DNA from: Bacteroidales bacterium | GTDB taxonomy: Bacteria; Bacteroidota; Bacteroidia; Bacteroidales; VadinHA17 | Assembly (NCBI GenBank): GCA_021371855.1 | Contig: JAJFVL010000055.1 | Span: 124,001-188,000, forward strand | DNA length: 64,000 nucleotides | Reading direction: 5' to 3' | In this document: one piece after another, positions 55,400 through 63,854 of the stretch | How the letters are laid out: each line of letters opens with the position of its first letter | Position numbering within the stretch: position 1 is the first letter of the stretch | The notes under the pieces: model-generated | What the model was told of the DNA's origin: nothing | Database searches by the model: none | Seen by the model: the letters and a program-made list of their open reading frames with translations, nothing else | Program-made: the position numbers and the translations under genes

Positions 55400-56270
55400 T
55401 TGCAAGATGCGTATAGATTTGTGTTGATTCCAGGCTGATATGGCCAAGAAAACGGCCTACTTCTTCAAGTGTCAGCCCACTTTGCAGTAAATGTGTGGCT
55501 ATCGAGTGCCGTAACGTGTGAAGGCCTACAGGCTTATTAATACCGGCTGCCTGCGCCAACTTCTGCAACCTGGATATCACCTGGTTACCACATAACCGCT
55601 TCCCCCTCATGCTTAAAAATAATGCTTCCGGATTCAGTCCTCCCTTAAAGCTCCGGATATGTTCCCTCCCTTGAAGAATATACGCTTCCAGATCTTCTGT
55701 AACGACTCCGGTCATGGGGACATATCGTTCCCTGTTCCCTTTTCCTGATCGTACAAAAACAAGTCTTTCTTTAAACAAAACATCTTTCACGTCAAGGCTT
55801 GTCCCTTCGCTGCGCCTCAGTCCACATCCGTAGTAAATACTCAGCATTGCCCTGTCACGCACCCCAAGATAATCACTGCCACAAGCTTTGTAAAGGGCTT
55901 TGATCTCTTCTCCGGTTAAAATGATCTTTGGGTTTTCTTTATCTGGCCTTGTCTTGACTGTGACCTCAAAAAAGGGCTTGCCTGTCTCCTGGAGGTACCT
56001 GCTAAAACGTCTCAGCGCATTAAAGTTGCTATTCATGTAATTATCCGACAGTCCGCCTGTGCGCCTTCGGTTACCACGTTTCTGCAGGTATTTGTAATAA
56101 CCTTCCAGGGTTTTGATGTTGACCGCTTCAAGTTCTGTTATCTTCAATGTTTTCAGATAAAAGAAAAAATCTCTCACGTAATGTGTTGAGAGATATACCG
56201 TACTACCAGCGTAACCCAGTGTTTTAAGCCACTTTTCGAAGGATTCTTCTATTATAACGTTTATATCCAT
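55392..56270 (-). CDS. Tyrosine recombinase (integrase/XerD type)
   Basis: A 292-residue recombinase with the full catalytic set: Arg152 (GLRRSE), Lys177 (SGKGNRERYVP), His251 and Arg254 (HTLRHSIATHL), His277 (LGHISLESTQIYTH) and Tyr286. The N-terminal SAM-like domain covers about 5-100. It cuts and rejoins DNA through a covalent 3'-phosphotyrosine. It is probably the active partner of the downstream, overlapping recombinase-like gene and could catalyse excision and integration of the element. It is upstream of that gene and downstream of the primase-type gene. Confidence 0.93.
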   Translation of the reverse strand: MDINVIIEESFEKWLKTLGYAGSTVYLSTHYVRDFFFYLKTLKITELEAVNIKTLEGYYKYLQKRGNRRRTGGLSDNYMNSNFNALRRFSRYLQETGKPFFEVTVKTRPDKENPKIILTGEEIKALYKACGSDYLGVRDRAMLSIYYGCGLRRSEGTSLDVKDVLFKERLVFVRSGKGNRERYVPMTGVVTEDLEAYILQGREHIRSFKGGLNPEALFLSMRGKRLCGNQVISRLQKLAQAAGINKPVGLHTLRHSIATHLLQSGLTLEEVGRFLGHISLESTQIYTHLANE

Positions 56271-56353
56271 TACAATGGGTTTTTAGTGCCATATACTGCA
56301 TTTTTCATCTTGTGCTATCCACTGCCTTAAACTTCCTGAGAGATAATTATATG

Positions 56354-56391
56354 AGTGGATAACTGAGGCTATTATCCACCTGTTATCCACA
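56354..56391. promoter_or_regulatory. Cluster of three DnaA-box-like sequences (possible origin)
   Basis: TTATCCACA (56383-56391) is a perfect TTATNCACA match; TTATCCACC (56372-56380) and the inverted TTATCCACT (56354-56362) differ at the last base only. They sit in the 121-bp gap between the primase-type gene and the recombinase, next to an AT-rich stretch near 56341. The position suggests a replication origin. Confidence 0.6.
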
Positions 56392-59085
56392 CTAACCACT
56401 GATTTTGCTTTTTATTTTTTCCAGAACGTCATCAAACACGCTGCTAATGTTAGTGTTAAGCTTCTGGTAATCATCAAAATTTATTACTTCATATTCATAG
56501 CCTCTCTTGTACCGATCGCCTCCAACAGGTTTTATATACCCGTATCTTACAAGCTGCAAAAGGTAATATTTAAGATTACTGGGATTCATGCGGAACGATT
56601 CCCGTACCTGGGAAGTAAAAAAACTTGCCTTCTGCTCCGTGAGGATCCACCTCTTTAGTCTCTCAAAGAAGCTCCGGCACTCGCCCGATAGTTCATCACT
56701 CTTTGCAAGAAGAACGTCCTTAAGCAGACGGTTTGCCCACTCTATATCTTCCAGAGTGGTCTCAATATATTGCTCCCCGGTCTTTGGATCTGTCTTTACT
56801 TCCCTCTGGTACTGGTGGTAAAATGTGATTGTCTCTATGGTTGCCAGATAGTGGGTATTTGTTCTCAGGGGCTTAAATATATAATCCGGAAGCTTCAGGT
56901 ATTCTGCAAAAGGATTTCTCACCGCTACGGGTCTTAACACCATCTGCATATCTTTAAAGAACTCCTTCAGATCGTCTTCCTCTTTGGTGTTTACCTTCCC
57001 GGCAGATAGCTTCCGCTGGTATTCCATAACCTGTTCCTTATGCTCCTTACTGTTATCCAGATAAATAAGCAAACTGCGGTTAGCGTTATCCTCATAAAGC
57101 TTTTCTTTTGTGGTGGTACCTGCAAGACAGATTGGTCCTTCAACATGCAGGGTTATTGTTCTCAGGTTTCCCTTACTGTCTTTAATAGGGACTGTCTTTG
57201 ATATGTGACGTTTGGTCTGTAGCTCCCTGAGTGGATAAAGAACATCCATCGCTCCGTCCATATCTTCAATAAGTACCAGTTTATGTTTTAGCTCCTTCCG
57301 GTCGAAGTAATAAAATGCATTCTCCGATAAGATGGTTATCTCAAGTTTCTCCTGCTCCGGAATAAGCTCTGATACTTTCTCCTGAAGGTAAGTCTTTCCT
57401 GTTCCGGATGATCCCAGGCTTACAATATGAAGCGGTTGCTGCCGGAGCCTTGAAGTAAACACCAGGTACATCAGCAGACGGTTTGTCTCTTCGCCGATCA
57501 TTCCCGTTTTACCAATATCATCATTGGTCCTTTTCATCAGATTAGGCGACTGCAGGTAACGCATGGCACGGATTTTATGCTCTTCACTAAGCTGGCGTAC
57601 CAGAGGCTTTTGCTGCTTCAGGCTTTCTATCCGGCTTAACCGGTAAGCTTCTACCTGCTCCGTGAGTTCTGCAATTGTGCGGCGAAGGATCACGCTGCCA
57701 ATCTCCAGCTGATCACTCGCTTTATTGATAAACTTCTCAAGATAATCTGAGTGGTATAGGTCCAGCGTGTGACGGATTGAATGCAGAGGATCCCCGGTAT
57801 CCCTGCGGTTGATCTTTATTGTGATCCGAAGACGGTCGAGCTGTTGCATGTTCACTCCACCAAGGATGGTGATCTGCAACTCGTCAGTTGTGAAAGTGAT
57901 ATATTCAGGGTTTCGGGTGTTTATCCTGCCTGTTGTTATGATCTTTTCAGGTGCTTCCTTTTCTTCTTTATCTGAAAGGCTTTCATCTGAAAGATTTTCA
58001 GTTAAAAGAAAAAGTTTCCTTTCATTAAGAAGCGAGGTAAATATATCACTGTCATACGTTACCGACAGGCTGTTGATGTCTTCCCCTTCCGGTGTTTCTA
58101 CATAACTTATCTTTACTCCTTGTAAAAGTTGGGATAAGGGTTCTGCATCGTGTTTTATTCCTTCTCTGCCCGCTTTATCGCCATCAAAGAAGAAGATAAT
58201 CTCCTGCAGCTTTTGCAGATCCTTTATCGCTGCCTTATGTTCATCAGTCAGTCCATTTGTGCCGTAACATGCCAGAACACTGTAATTTGTTGCTATTTCC
58301 GGTATCTGAAAAAGACTCGCTGCATCAATGATCGCCTCGGTTAAAATAAGCTTCTTGGTTTCCGGTTTTGGATATCCAGGATAAAGCCCGGTGCGGTTCC
58401 TGAGATAAAAGTGTTTACCTGTTCCGTTTACAGTTTCCAATATGGAACGACCGTAAAGACTTACTATTCTATCATTTCGATCCTTCAGTGGAAAGATAAC
58501 GCACTCCTTTGCAAAGGGTGTATAAGTTGCCATGCCATTAGGTACGCTACAGTTATATGGGATAAGTAGTCCTGCCCTGATACATGCCTTCTGATCTTCT
58601 TCACTCAGCTTACCGTGGTGGTGGAACTGCCCCGAGTTATAACCGGCTTCAAGTAATTCAATGGAAAGGTTTCTCTTTTTCATGTATTCCTTGGGCTTAA
58701 CACTTACCGGGTGACGAAGACCATGTTTAAAGCTCTCGAAGATCTTCGTTAAGATCTCTGTTCTATCTTCCGGTGTCTGATGCGGCTCTGCAGGTTTCTC
58801 CCTGGCCTGTAATGTTACTGGCGGTAACTCCACTATAAGATTCTGTGCTCTCAGGATTGCTTCATGCTTTCCTTTCTTCTCATACCTCTCAATAAACTCT
58901 ATCACATCGCCTGTAGCTCCACAGCCAAAGCAGTTAAAGGTATTTGTCTCAGGGTAGATCTTCAGGCTTGGCTTATCATCATTGTGAAAGGGACATTTTA
59001 TGAAGTGATGACGGTCAGGGTGCAAGCTGTAATGATTCAGGACTGTTTCTATGGAAAGACGCTGTTTGATTTCCTGGATTTCCAT
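56392..59085 (-). CDS. CHC2 zinc finger-Toprim-P-loop ATPase fusion (primase type)
   Basis: An 897-residue protein. The N-terminal CHC2 zinc finger has CPFH and CFGC (Cys31, His34, Cys52, Cys55). The Toprim region (about 245-335) has LILTEAIIDAAS (Glu250) and FFDGD (301-303). The C-terminal ATPase has Walker A GSSGTGKT (558-565) and Walker B LVLIEDMDG, followed by a probable DNA-binding tail. The CHC2-Toprim layout is that of DnaG primases; the ATPase is not the DnaB type. It probably primes replication of the element. ATG 59085 is used; the frame opens to 59130. It is divergent from an Xre gene. Confidence 0.9.
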   Translation of the reverse strand: MEIQEIKQRLSIETVLNHYSLHPDRHHFIKCPFHNDDKPSLKIYPETNTFNCFGCGATGDVIEFIERYEKKGKHEAILRAQNLIVELPPVTLQAREKPAEPHQTPEDRTEILTKIFESFKHGLRHPVSVKPKEYMKKRNLSIELLEAGYNSGQFHHHGKLSEEDQKACIRAGLLIPYNCSVPNGMATYTPFAKECVIFPLKDRNDRIVSLYGRSILETVNGTGKHFYLRNRTGLYPGYPKPETKKLILTEAIIDAASLFQIPEIATNYSVLACYGTNGLTDEHKAAIKDLQKLQEIIFFFDGDKAGREGIKHDAEPLSQLLQGVKISYVETPEGEDINSLSVTYDSDIFTSLLNERKLFLLTENLSDESLSDKEEKEAPEKIITTGRINTRNPEYITFTTDELQITILGGVNMQQLDRLRITIKINRRDTGDPLHSIRHTLDLYHSDYLEKFINKASDQLEIGSVILRRTIAELTEQVEAYRLSRIESLKQQKPLVRQLSEEHKIRAMRYLQSPNLMKRTNDDIGKTGMIGEETNRLLMYLVFTSRLRQQPLHIVSLGSSGTGKTYLQEKVSELIPEQEKLEITILSENAFYYFDRKELKHKLVLIEDMDGAMDVLYPLRELQTKRHISKTVPIKDSKGNLRTITLHVEGPICLAGTTTKEKLYEDNANRSLLIYLDNSKEHKEQVMEYQRKLSAGKVNTKEEDDLKEFFKDMQMVLRPVAVRNPFAEYLKLPDYIFKPLRTNTHYLATIETITFYHQYQREVKTDPKTGEQYIETTLEDIEWANRLLKDVLLAKSDELSGECRSFFERLKRWILTEQKASFFTSQVRESFRMNPSNLKYYLLQLVRYGYIKPVGGDRYKRGYEYEVINFDDYQKLNTNISSVFDDVLEKIKSKISG

Positions 59086-59188
59086 TGTTAATAAAATTTT
59101 ATAATGCTTATTCGCACACAATAATATCAAAACTCTTCATACATAACAAATCAACAATCCTTAAGATATGAACATAGGCATTATATAT

Positions 59189-59220
59189 ATTGCTCAAACA
59201 GTGCATTTAGACTATATTTG
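59189..59220 (+). promoter_or_regulatory. Promoter of the Xre regulator
   Basis: ATTG (59189-59192), a 20-nt spacer and TATATTTG (59213-59220) match the Bacteroidetes promoter pattern and precede the Xre ATG at 59251 by 30 bp. The region is shared with the divergent primase-type gene, so Xre may control both. Confidence 0.65.
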
Positions 59221-59250
59221 TGGTGTTAATAAATACTTTAATCTTTAGTC

Positions 59251-59598
59251 ATGAGCTTCGCACAGAGACTTAAAAAAGCAAGAACCGACAAAGGTTTATC
59301 TCAGACTGAGCTGGGTAGTTTGGTAGGAATACATTATACCCAGATAGGGCGATATGAAAACAAAGGAGCTCAGCCTTCTGCTGATATACTTTCTAAAATA
59401 GCTAATGTACTTGGCGTTTCTTCTGACTTCCTGACCAACGGTTCTACTGAAGAACTGGCAGAAAACACTTTAAGTGATAAAGAGTTGCTTAACCAGTTTA
59501 AGGCTATAGAAAAAATGCCAGATAACGATAAACACATCGTTAAAACTCTTATTGACGCTTTCATCACTAAAAGGAAGGTACAACAGCTGGCCTCGTAA
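59251..59598 (+). CDS. Xre-type helix-turn-helix regulator
   Basis: A 115-residue repressor-like protein. HTH at about 8-60: QRLKKARTDKGLSQTELGSL, HYTQIGRYENKGAQPSADIL. The helical C-terminal half contains LLNQFKAIEKMP. It is divergent from the primase-type gene, as regulators of prophages and mobile elements commonly are. It probably represses the replication or recombination genes. Confidence 0.92.
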   Translation: MSFAQRLKKARTDKGLSQTELGSLVGIHYTQIGRYENKGAQPSADILSKIANVLGVSSDFLTNGSTEELAENTLSDKELLNQFKAIEKMPDNDKHIVKTLIDAFITKRKVQQLAS

Positions 59599-59600
59599 TA

Positions 59601-59628
59601 ACAAAACCCCGGTCTCCCAGGGTTCTGT
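59601..59628 (+). terminator. Hairpin after the Xre gene
   Basis: ACAAAACCC (59601-59609) pairs with GGGTTCTGT (59620-59628), one mismatch, with a T-rich sequence after it. A plausible terminator, but the T run is short. Confidence 0.5.
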
Positions 59629-59686
59629 TTATCTTGCATTGTTTGTTGCAATACTGCAACGTAATTTTCCAGTTTTGGTTTAGAAA

Positions 59687-59705
59687 TAGCACGATAAGTA
59701 GCACG
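59687..59705. repeat. Direct repeat of TAGCACG downstream of the Xre gene
   Basis: TAGCACG at 59687-59693 and 59699-59705, in the 184-bp gap to the Rhs immunity-type gene. It could be part of an element end, but a matching copy at the left side was not found by eye. Confidence 0.4.
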
Positions 59706-59782
59706 GATACATACCTAAATCGGCAGGCAGGCACTTCGTAAATCGCACCAATTAATCTGTAATATCCATGCTATAAGTAGTT

Positions 59783-60133
59783 TTAATTTACTCTTTGTAA
59801 AAATTTATAATCATTATTTACTTTTGGATTGTCCTTTAGAAATTTGACCTTAATTGTATCTCCAACTTTATAGTTATCATTATATACCCATCCTTCATAC
59901 TTTACATTTTTGTATAAAAAAGAATAAGTACATTTAATCTTACCTTTACCTCCTACCTTTTTTTTGTCAATAACAATAGCATTAGTAATTTCTCCATTCT
60001 GATAAACCTGTTTATTAATATTTCCTTTCTTAATTACAGTATAAGCAAACCATGTAATTACAAATAAAAGAACTATTAAAGATATTTTATTTTTATAATT
60101 ATAACTTTCATTCTTCTTTTTATGCTTCATCAT
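59783..60133 (-). CDS. Probable Rhs immunity protein, membrane-anchored
   Basis: A 116-residue protein (115 from the second Met). The N-terminus is Lys/Asn-rich, with one transmembrane segment (about 18-36, ISLIVLLFVITWFAYTV), then a beta domain with CTYSFLYKNVKYEGWVYN and KVGDTIKVKFLKDNPKVN resembling DUF3592-type domains. It overlaps the Rhs fragment stop codon by one base (TAATG), the normal place for an Rhs-CT immunity gene. The function is inferred from position. Confidence 0.65.
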   Translation of the reverse strand: MMKHKKKNESYNYKNKISLIVLLFVITWFAYTVIKKGNINKQVYQNGEITNAIVIDKKKVGGKGKIKCTYSFLYKNVKYEGWVYNDNYKVGDTIKVKFLKDNPKVNNDYKFLQRVN

Positions 60134-60876
60134 TAATTAGTTTTATCCTTAACATATGTAGAAGCCCCATTTGATGCAGTATTTTGAACTGTCTTTGAAA
60201 CCGTTTCATTAGTTTTCTTTGCTGCAGATTGAGCTGCCTTTGCTTCACTAGTTATCTTTTTATTCATTTCTCTACTAACAACTTTCCCTTCTGTCTTTGC
60301 TTCGGTTCTTGCTGCTTTTACAGCTTGATTTACCGTCTTGGCACTTCTTACTTCAACATTCATGGCTGCTGGTGCGGCATCTCCAATTTTCCCTAAAGTC
60401 AATCCAATTGCTGTATTTTTAGTAGTTTCCGAAACAGTATTCACATTAAAATCAACTTTTCCAGAACCATCTTCTGCTGTTTTCCAATCTATGCCATTTC
60501 TAGCTACTTCAGTACCAATGGTTGCTACGGCTTTAACTAATGTGGAAGCTCCACTTGTAACAAAGCCTTCACCTGCCGAAATCATGATATCACCCATGTC
60601 AATATTGGATGTAAAAGAACTTAATCCCCTGCCTTCTAAAGCATTTGCGGCGACTTGACCTCCATATTCAACAAGGGCTCCAACTGCTGCTCCTATAAGA
60701 TTATCAACTCCAAAAATTCTGCCATCCGGGTCTGTAAGTTTTACCGGGTTATTTAATACATAATGATAAGGAGACCAGCTTTCTTGTCCACCATCTTCGC
60801 AACGAGGATCCACAACATGCCACCTTCCTATTTGCGGGTCATAGAACCTCGCGCCGTAATCATAACACTCCCAACC
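60133..60876 (-). pseudogene. 5'-truncated Rhs core with C-terminal toxin tip
   Basis: The frame begins after an in-frame TGA near 60877 with the end of the Rhs core ([31 protein letters not shown]). About 190 variable residues follow that would be the toxin tip, Ala/Lys-rich near the end ([14 protein letters not shown]). The thousand-residue shell that normally precedes the core is missing and no start codon is evident, so it is a displaced C-terminal module or a remnant. I cannot recognise the toxin activity. The immunity-type gene overlaps it by one base. Confidence 0.8.
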
Positions 60877-60896
60877 TCAGAAAAAGTCTGATATTG

Positions 60897-63854
60897 TTAT
60901 TTAGTCTGCAACCGTTGTAACAACTGATACATAGCTTCATACCGGCTAAGCCGGATGCCCACGGCTCCCCCTCCGGGATGTACTTCAACGAATTTCGGAT
61001 CGGGTGACAACCCAAAGCGATGGTAGAAAGCATTGTTAATAAAACTTTTAACCTTGTCGGCATCAACTTTTTGAGTATCGATATGCACCTGAAAATAGTC
61101 TCCCTGCCCTGCAGCATTAACACGAACGGCTACAGCATCTTTACCAAAAGACTTTTTGAGCATTGCTTCTGCCAAATCGATCAATGCAAGTCCCCTGAAG
61201 AAACTTGATCCTTCCATCCTGTGGAATTCAGGATAAGGTGTTTTTGAGAGTGTTTCATTATCCAGGCCCCTGTTGTAATCAAAAGGAGTTGCGCCAATCC
61301 TTTCCAGCCAAAGGTTCAGCAACTGTGGACCGTTAACTCCTTTTTCCCAGACAGCAGTTTTTTCCATCTCACCGACAGACGGTAAACTGTCAGGGTTAAT
61401 GTCATAACAGCAATCGCCACGCTGCGATAAGGAGACACATTCAATCCATTTGTCAGGATGGTGTATCAGGTAGAAATTCTTGGCAACTTCTCCGAATAAG
61501 TAAGCTACCATTGCCCTGAGAGGGACACCCTTTTCTTCCACAATTTTACCTGAAGCTGTTGTTCGTTTCATTACCGGTCCGCGCCATCCATCAAAAAGCG
61601 ACTTCATGGTATCATCTGCTTTCTTTCCTGCAGTAATCGTATCTATACCGTTCAAATCCACAAGTTGTCCGATATACCAATCGCGATTTGCAAATACTTG
61701 TTTCTGAAGGTCTTCCTGGCTGATCAGAAGAGGCAATTGCAAAAGAACGGAACATATCCATTCTCTGTTTTCCTCATTCAATAATCCGTCCGATATAAGG
61801 TCGGCCTCAATATGTTTAAAGAAATCTGTATCAATTGGGAGACGTACAAGCAATGCTGCTATTTCTGCTGCCTTACCAGTCATTTTGCGTATCTCAGTGG
61901 TGGTAAGATGTCCTTCACCAGTGGTTTCAGAATAAGTACCGTACGACCATCGCCATGCGCTGCGGTCACGTTCCACACTATAAGGAAAAATTATCTGATA
62001 CCTGTCATAAGGAATTGTGTATGTTCCTAAGACGCAATAATTATCCTTAGGATTAGAAGAAATAAGAGTACCTTTCCCTGCCAACCCTTTCTGTTCTGTT
62101 GCCTGGTCAAGAGAACCTGCCCTCACTCCTGTTCCATATTCCGCCTGACAAGCGAGATGTACCATGAGATCGGGAGGTATTCCCATTTCAAACAATGAGT
62201 TGATTGCATTCTTTGTTGCTACTGTCATTGCAGAAGAGCTTGAGAAACCTCCTTGCGGTATATTGCCTGTTGATACAAGTCGTAATCCCCCGAAATTAGT
62301 CATTCCAAGATGTTTCTGCACTTTTGTACCAAGATTACCCGTGCGTAATGTCCGGATGGATGCTATCGCATTGCCGACCAATGCAAATGGACGACGCATG
62401 TTGCTCGATACCCACAGTGTCGGAGGAGGCAAAGGTTGATTATTTTTCCGACGCTTCTCCAGTTCCTCATCACTGAAGTAACCCAGCGAAAGAAGTAATC
62501 CTTCACTCATATGTGTACCAAACTTCTCATATGCGTTTATATCTGATACTTCTTCTCCTGGATACATTGCTCCATAATCAGCAGGTACGTAATTGATGCT
62601 TTCACGATACATCTGATTCATCGGCACAAGGTGAATCCTTCCATCATCAGCACTTTGAACAAGGACTACAATCTGCTCCTCTCCTGTCACATCATCAGCT
62701 CCTATTGGCATTTGCCATGCAGGACCATAAAACCTCACCATATCGGGGTGCATGAATGCTATACGCAGACGGCCACCTGAAATACCGATTCCCAATGGTT
62801 TCCCCGGTTCGAAGGCAAGCTTTTCCTTCTTAATCATTGACAAAAGTTCGCCAAGCTGACGGGTAATAGATTTTATTTGTCCGGCAGTCCGGCCGTTCAT
62901 GATTGCTTTTGCCGCTTCCTCCACTTCCAGTTCTTCGGGTATAAGCAAACCTATTTTCGATGATAATATGCCCTCAAGCAACGCCAGATCCATCGGTTGC
63001 GTTACATCTGAGCAAAGAAGATCGTATTCCGGATCATTGATCTTTGTAGTTATGGTGCGTATATCTCCGCCTTCCTGACCGATTGACTCTATTATATCGG
63101 TAAGATAGTACTGACCCTGCGCATTTTCATTGGTAATGTTACGAAGACTACGGTATAATGTAGCTGCCCTGATTATATAAAGCGGACAGTTACCCTCAGT
63201 AATATTAAGAAGGGCCTGTCGCATCATGGTATCTTTCTCGGCAACAATATCCCGTTCCTCAATAATCCTTACGACACAACTGTTCTCATCTCTAAGGACA
63301 CGCCCTTTTCCACTGTTCTTAGGCGGTTCATATAAGGCTGTAAGAAAAGTCAGATCAGCTTCGCCATCACCTTCACAATGTCTGTTGTACAACCTCCGGA
63401 ATACTGAAGAAGGCACAATTCGATCACCCATCGTTATTATTAGCAATGGATTCTTTTCAAGTAATTCAGGAACACAAAAAGCTTCAAACGCAGCAAATGC
63501 GGTACCGCCTGTCGGATTATCTGATAATATGTATGTATTTTCCTCTCCAAGAGCAGATGTAACTTCATTGTAGCGATAACCAACCAGACATATTGCCGGG
63601 GCCGGGCTGAAACGATGGAAAGCATCTATGGAATGACGGGCCAGAGGCATCCCATGCACCTGTTGTATGCATTTTGGATCTTTACCAAACCGGGTGCCTT
63701 TACCCGCAACCAGAATCACTAAAACAGGTGAATCTGAGTTGATACTGCCCTGAATATCAAATTTTTCAGGATTCAGTACCTTATCACCTGTAAGTCTTGC
63801 TACATATTTTAGCGAATTATCTGATGCAGATCGTGATATATCTGTATGAATCAT
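60897..63854 (-). CDS. Sugar nucleotidyltransferase-GHMP kinase fusion
   Basis: A 985-residue protein. The N-terminal nucleotidyltransferase domain (about 43-300) has VAGKGTRFGKDPK and MGDRIVPSSVF. The C-terminal GHMP-kinase part (about 355-985) has the ATP motif IPQGGFSSSSAM (about 532-543), EYGTGVRAGSLDQATEQKG and a late GQGDYFQVHID. The pairing recalls bifunctional salvage enzymes such as fucokinase/GDP-fucose pyrophosphorylase, but the N-terminal domain is of the GlmU/MobA-like type. A kinase plus nucleotidyltransferase would turn a free sugar into a nucleotide sugar. The substrate is unknown. ATG 63854 is used; a TTG lies six codons upstream. Confidence 0.8.
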   Translation of the reverse strand: MIHTDISRSASDNSLKYVARLTGDKVLNPEKFDIQGSINSDSPVLVILVAGKGTRFGKDPKCIQQVHGMPLARHSIDAFHRFSPAPAICLVGYRYNEVTSALGEENTYILSDNPTGGTAFAAFEAFCVPELLEKNPLLIITMGDRIVPSSVFRRLYNRHCEGDGEADLTFLTALYEPPKNSGKGRVLRDENSCVVRIIEERDIVAEKDTMMRQALLNITEGNCPLYIIRAATLYRSLRNITNENAQGQYYLTDIIESIGQEGGDIRTITTKINDPEYDLLCSDVTQPMDLALLEGILSSKIGLLIPEELEVEEAAKAIMNGRTAGQIKSITRQLGELLSMIKKEKLAFEPGKPLGIGISGGRLRIAFMHPDMVRFYGPAWQMPIGADDVTGEEQIVVLVQSADDGRIHLVPMNQMYRESINYVPADYGAMYPGEEVSDINAYEKFGTHMSEGLLLSLGYFSDEELEKRRKNNQPLPPPTLWVSSNMRRPFALVGNAIASIRTLRTGNLGTKVQKHLGMTNFGGLRLVSTGNIPQGGFSSSSAMTVATKNAINSLFEMGIPPDLMVHLACQAEYGTGVRAGSLDQATEQKGLAGKGTLISSNPKDNYCVLGTYTIPYDRYQIIFPYSVERDRSAWRWSYGTYSETTGEGHLTTTEIRKMTGKAAEIAALLVRLPIDTDFFKHIEADLISDGLLNEENREWICSVLLQLPLLISQEDLQKQVFANRDWYIGQLVDLNGIDTITAGKKADDTMKSLFDGWRGPVMKRTTASGKIVEEKGVPLRAMVAYLFGEVAKNFYLIHHPDKWIECVSLSQRGDCCYDINPDSLPSVGEMEKTAVWEKGVNGPQLLNLWLERIGATPFDYNRGLDNETLSKTPYPEFHRMEGSSFFRGLALIDLAEAMLKKSFGKDAVAVRVNAAGQGDYFQVHIDTQKVDADKVKSFINNAFYHRFGLSPDPKFVEVHPGGGAVGIRLSRYEAMYQLLQRLQTK

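Noticed and set aside
60860-61123. Open frame overlapping the end of the nucleotidyltransferase-kinase gene
   Set aside because: It lies in another frame of a long coding gene and has no domain; a shadow frame.
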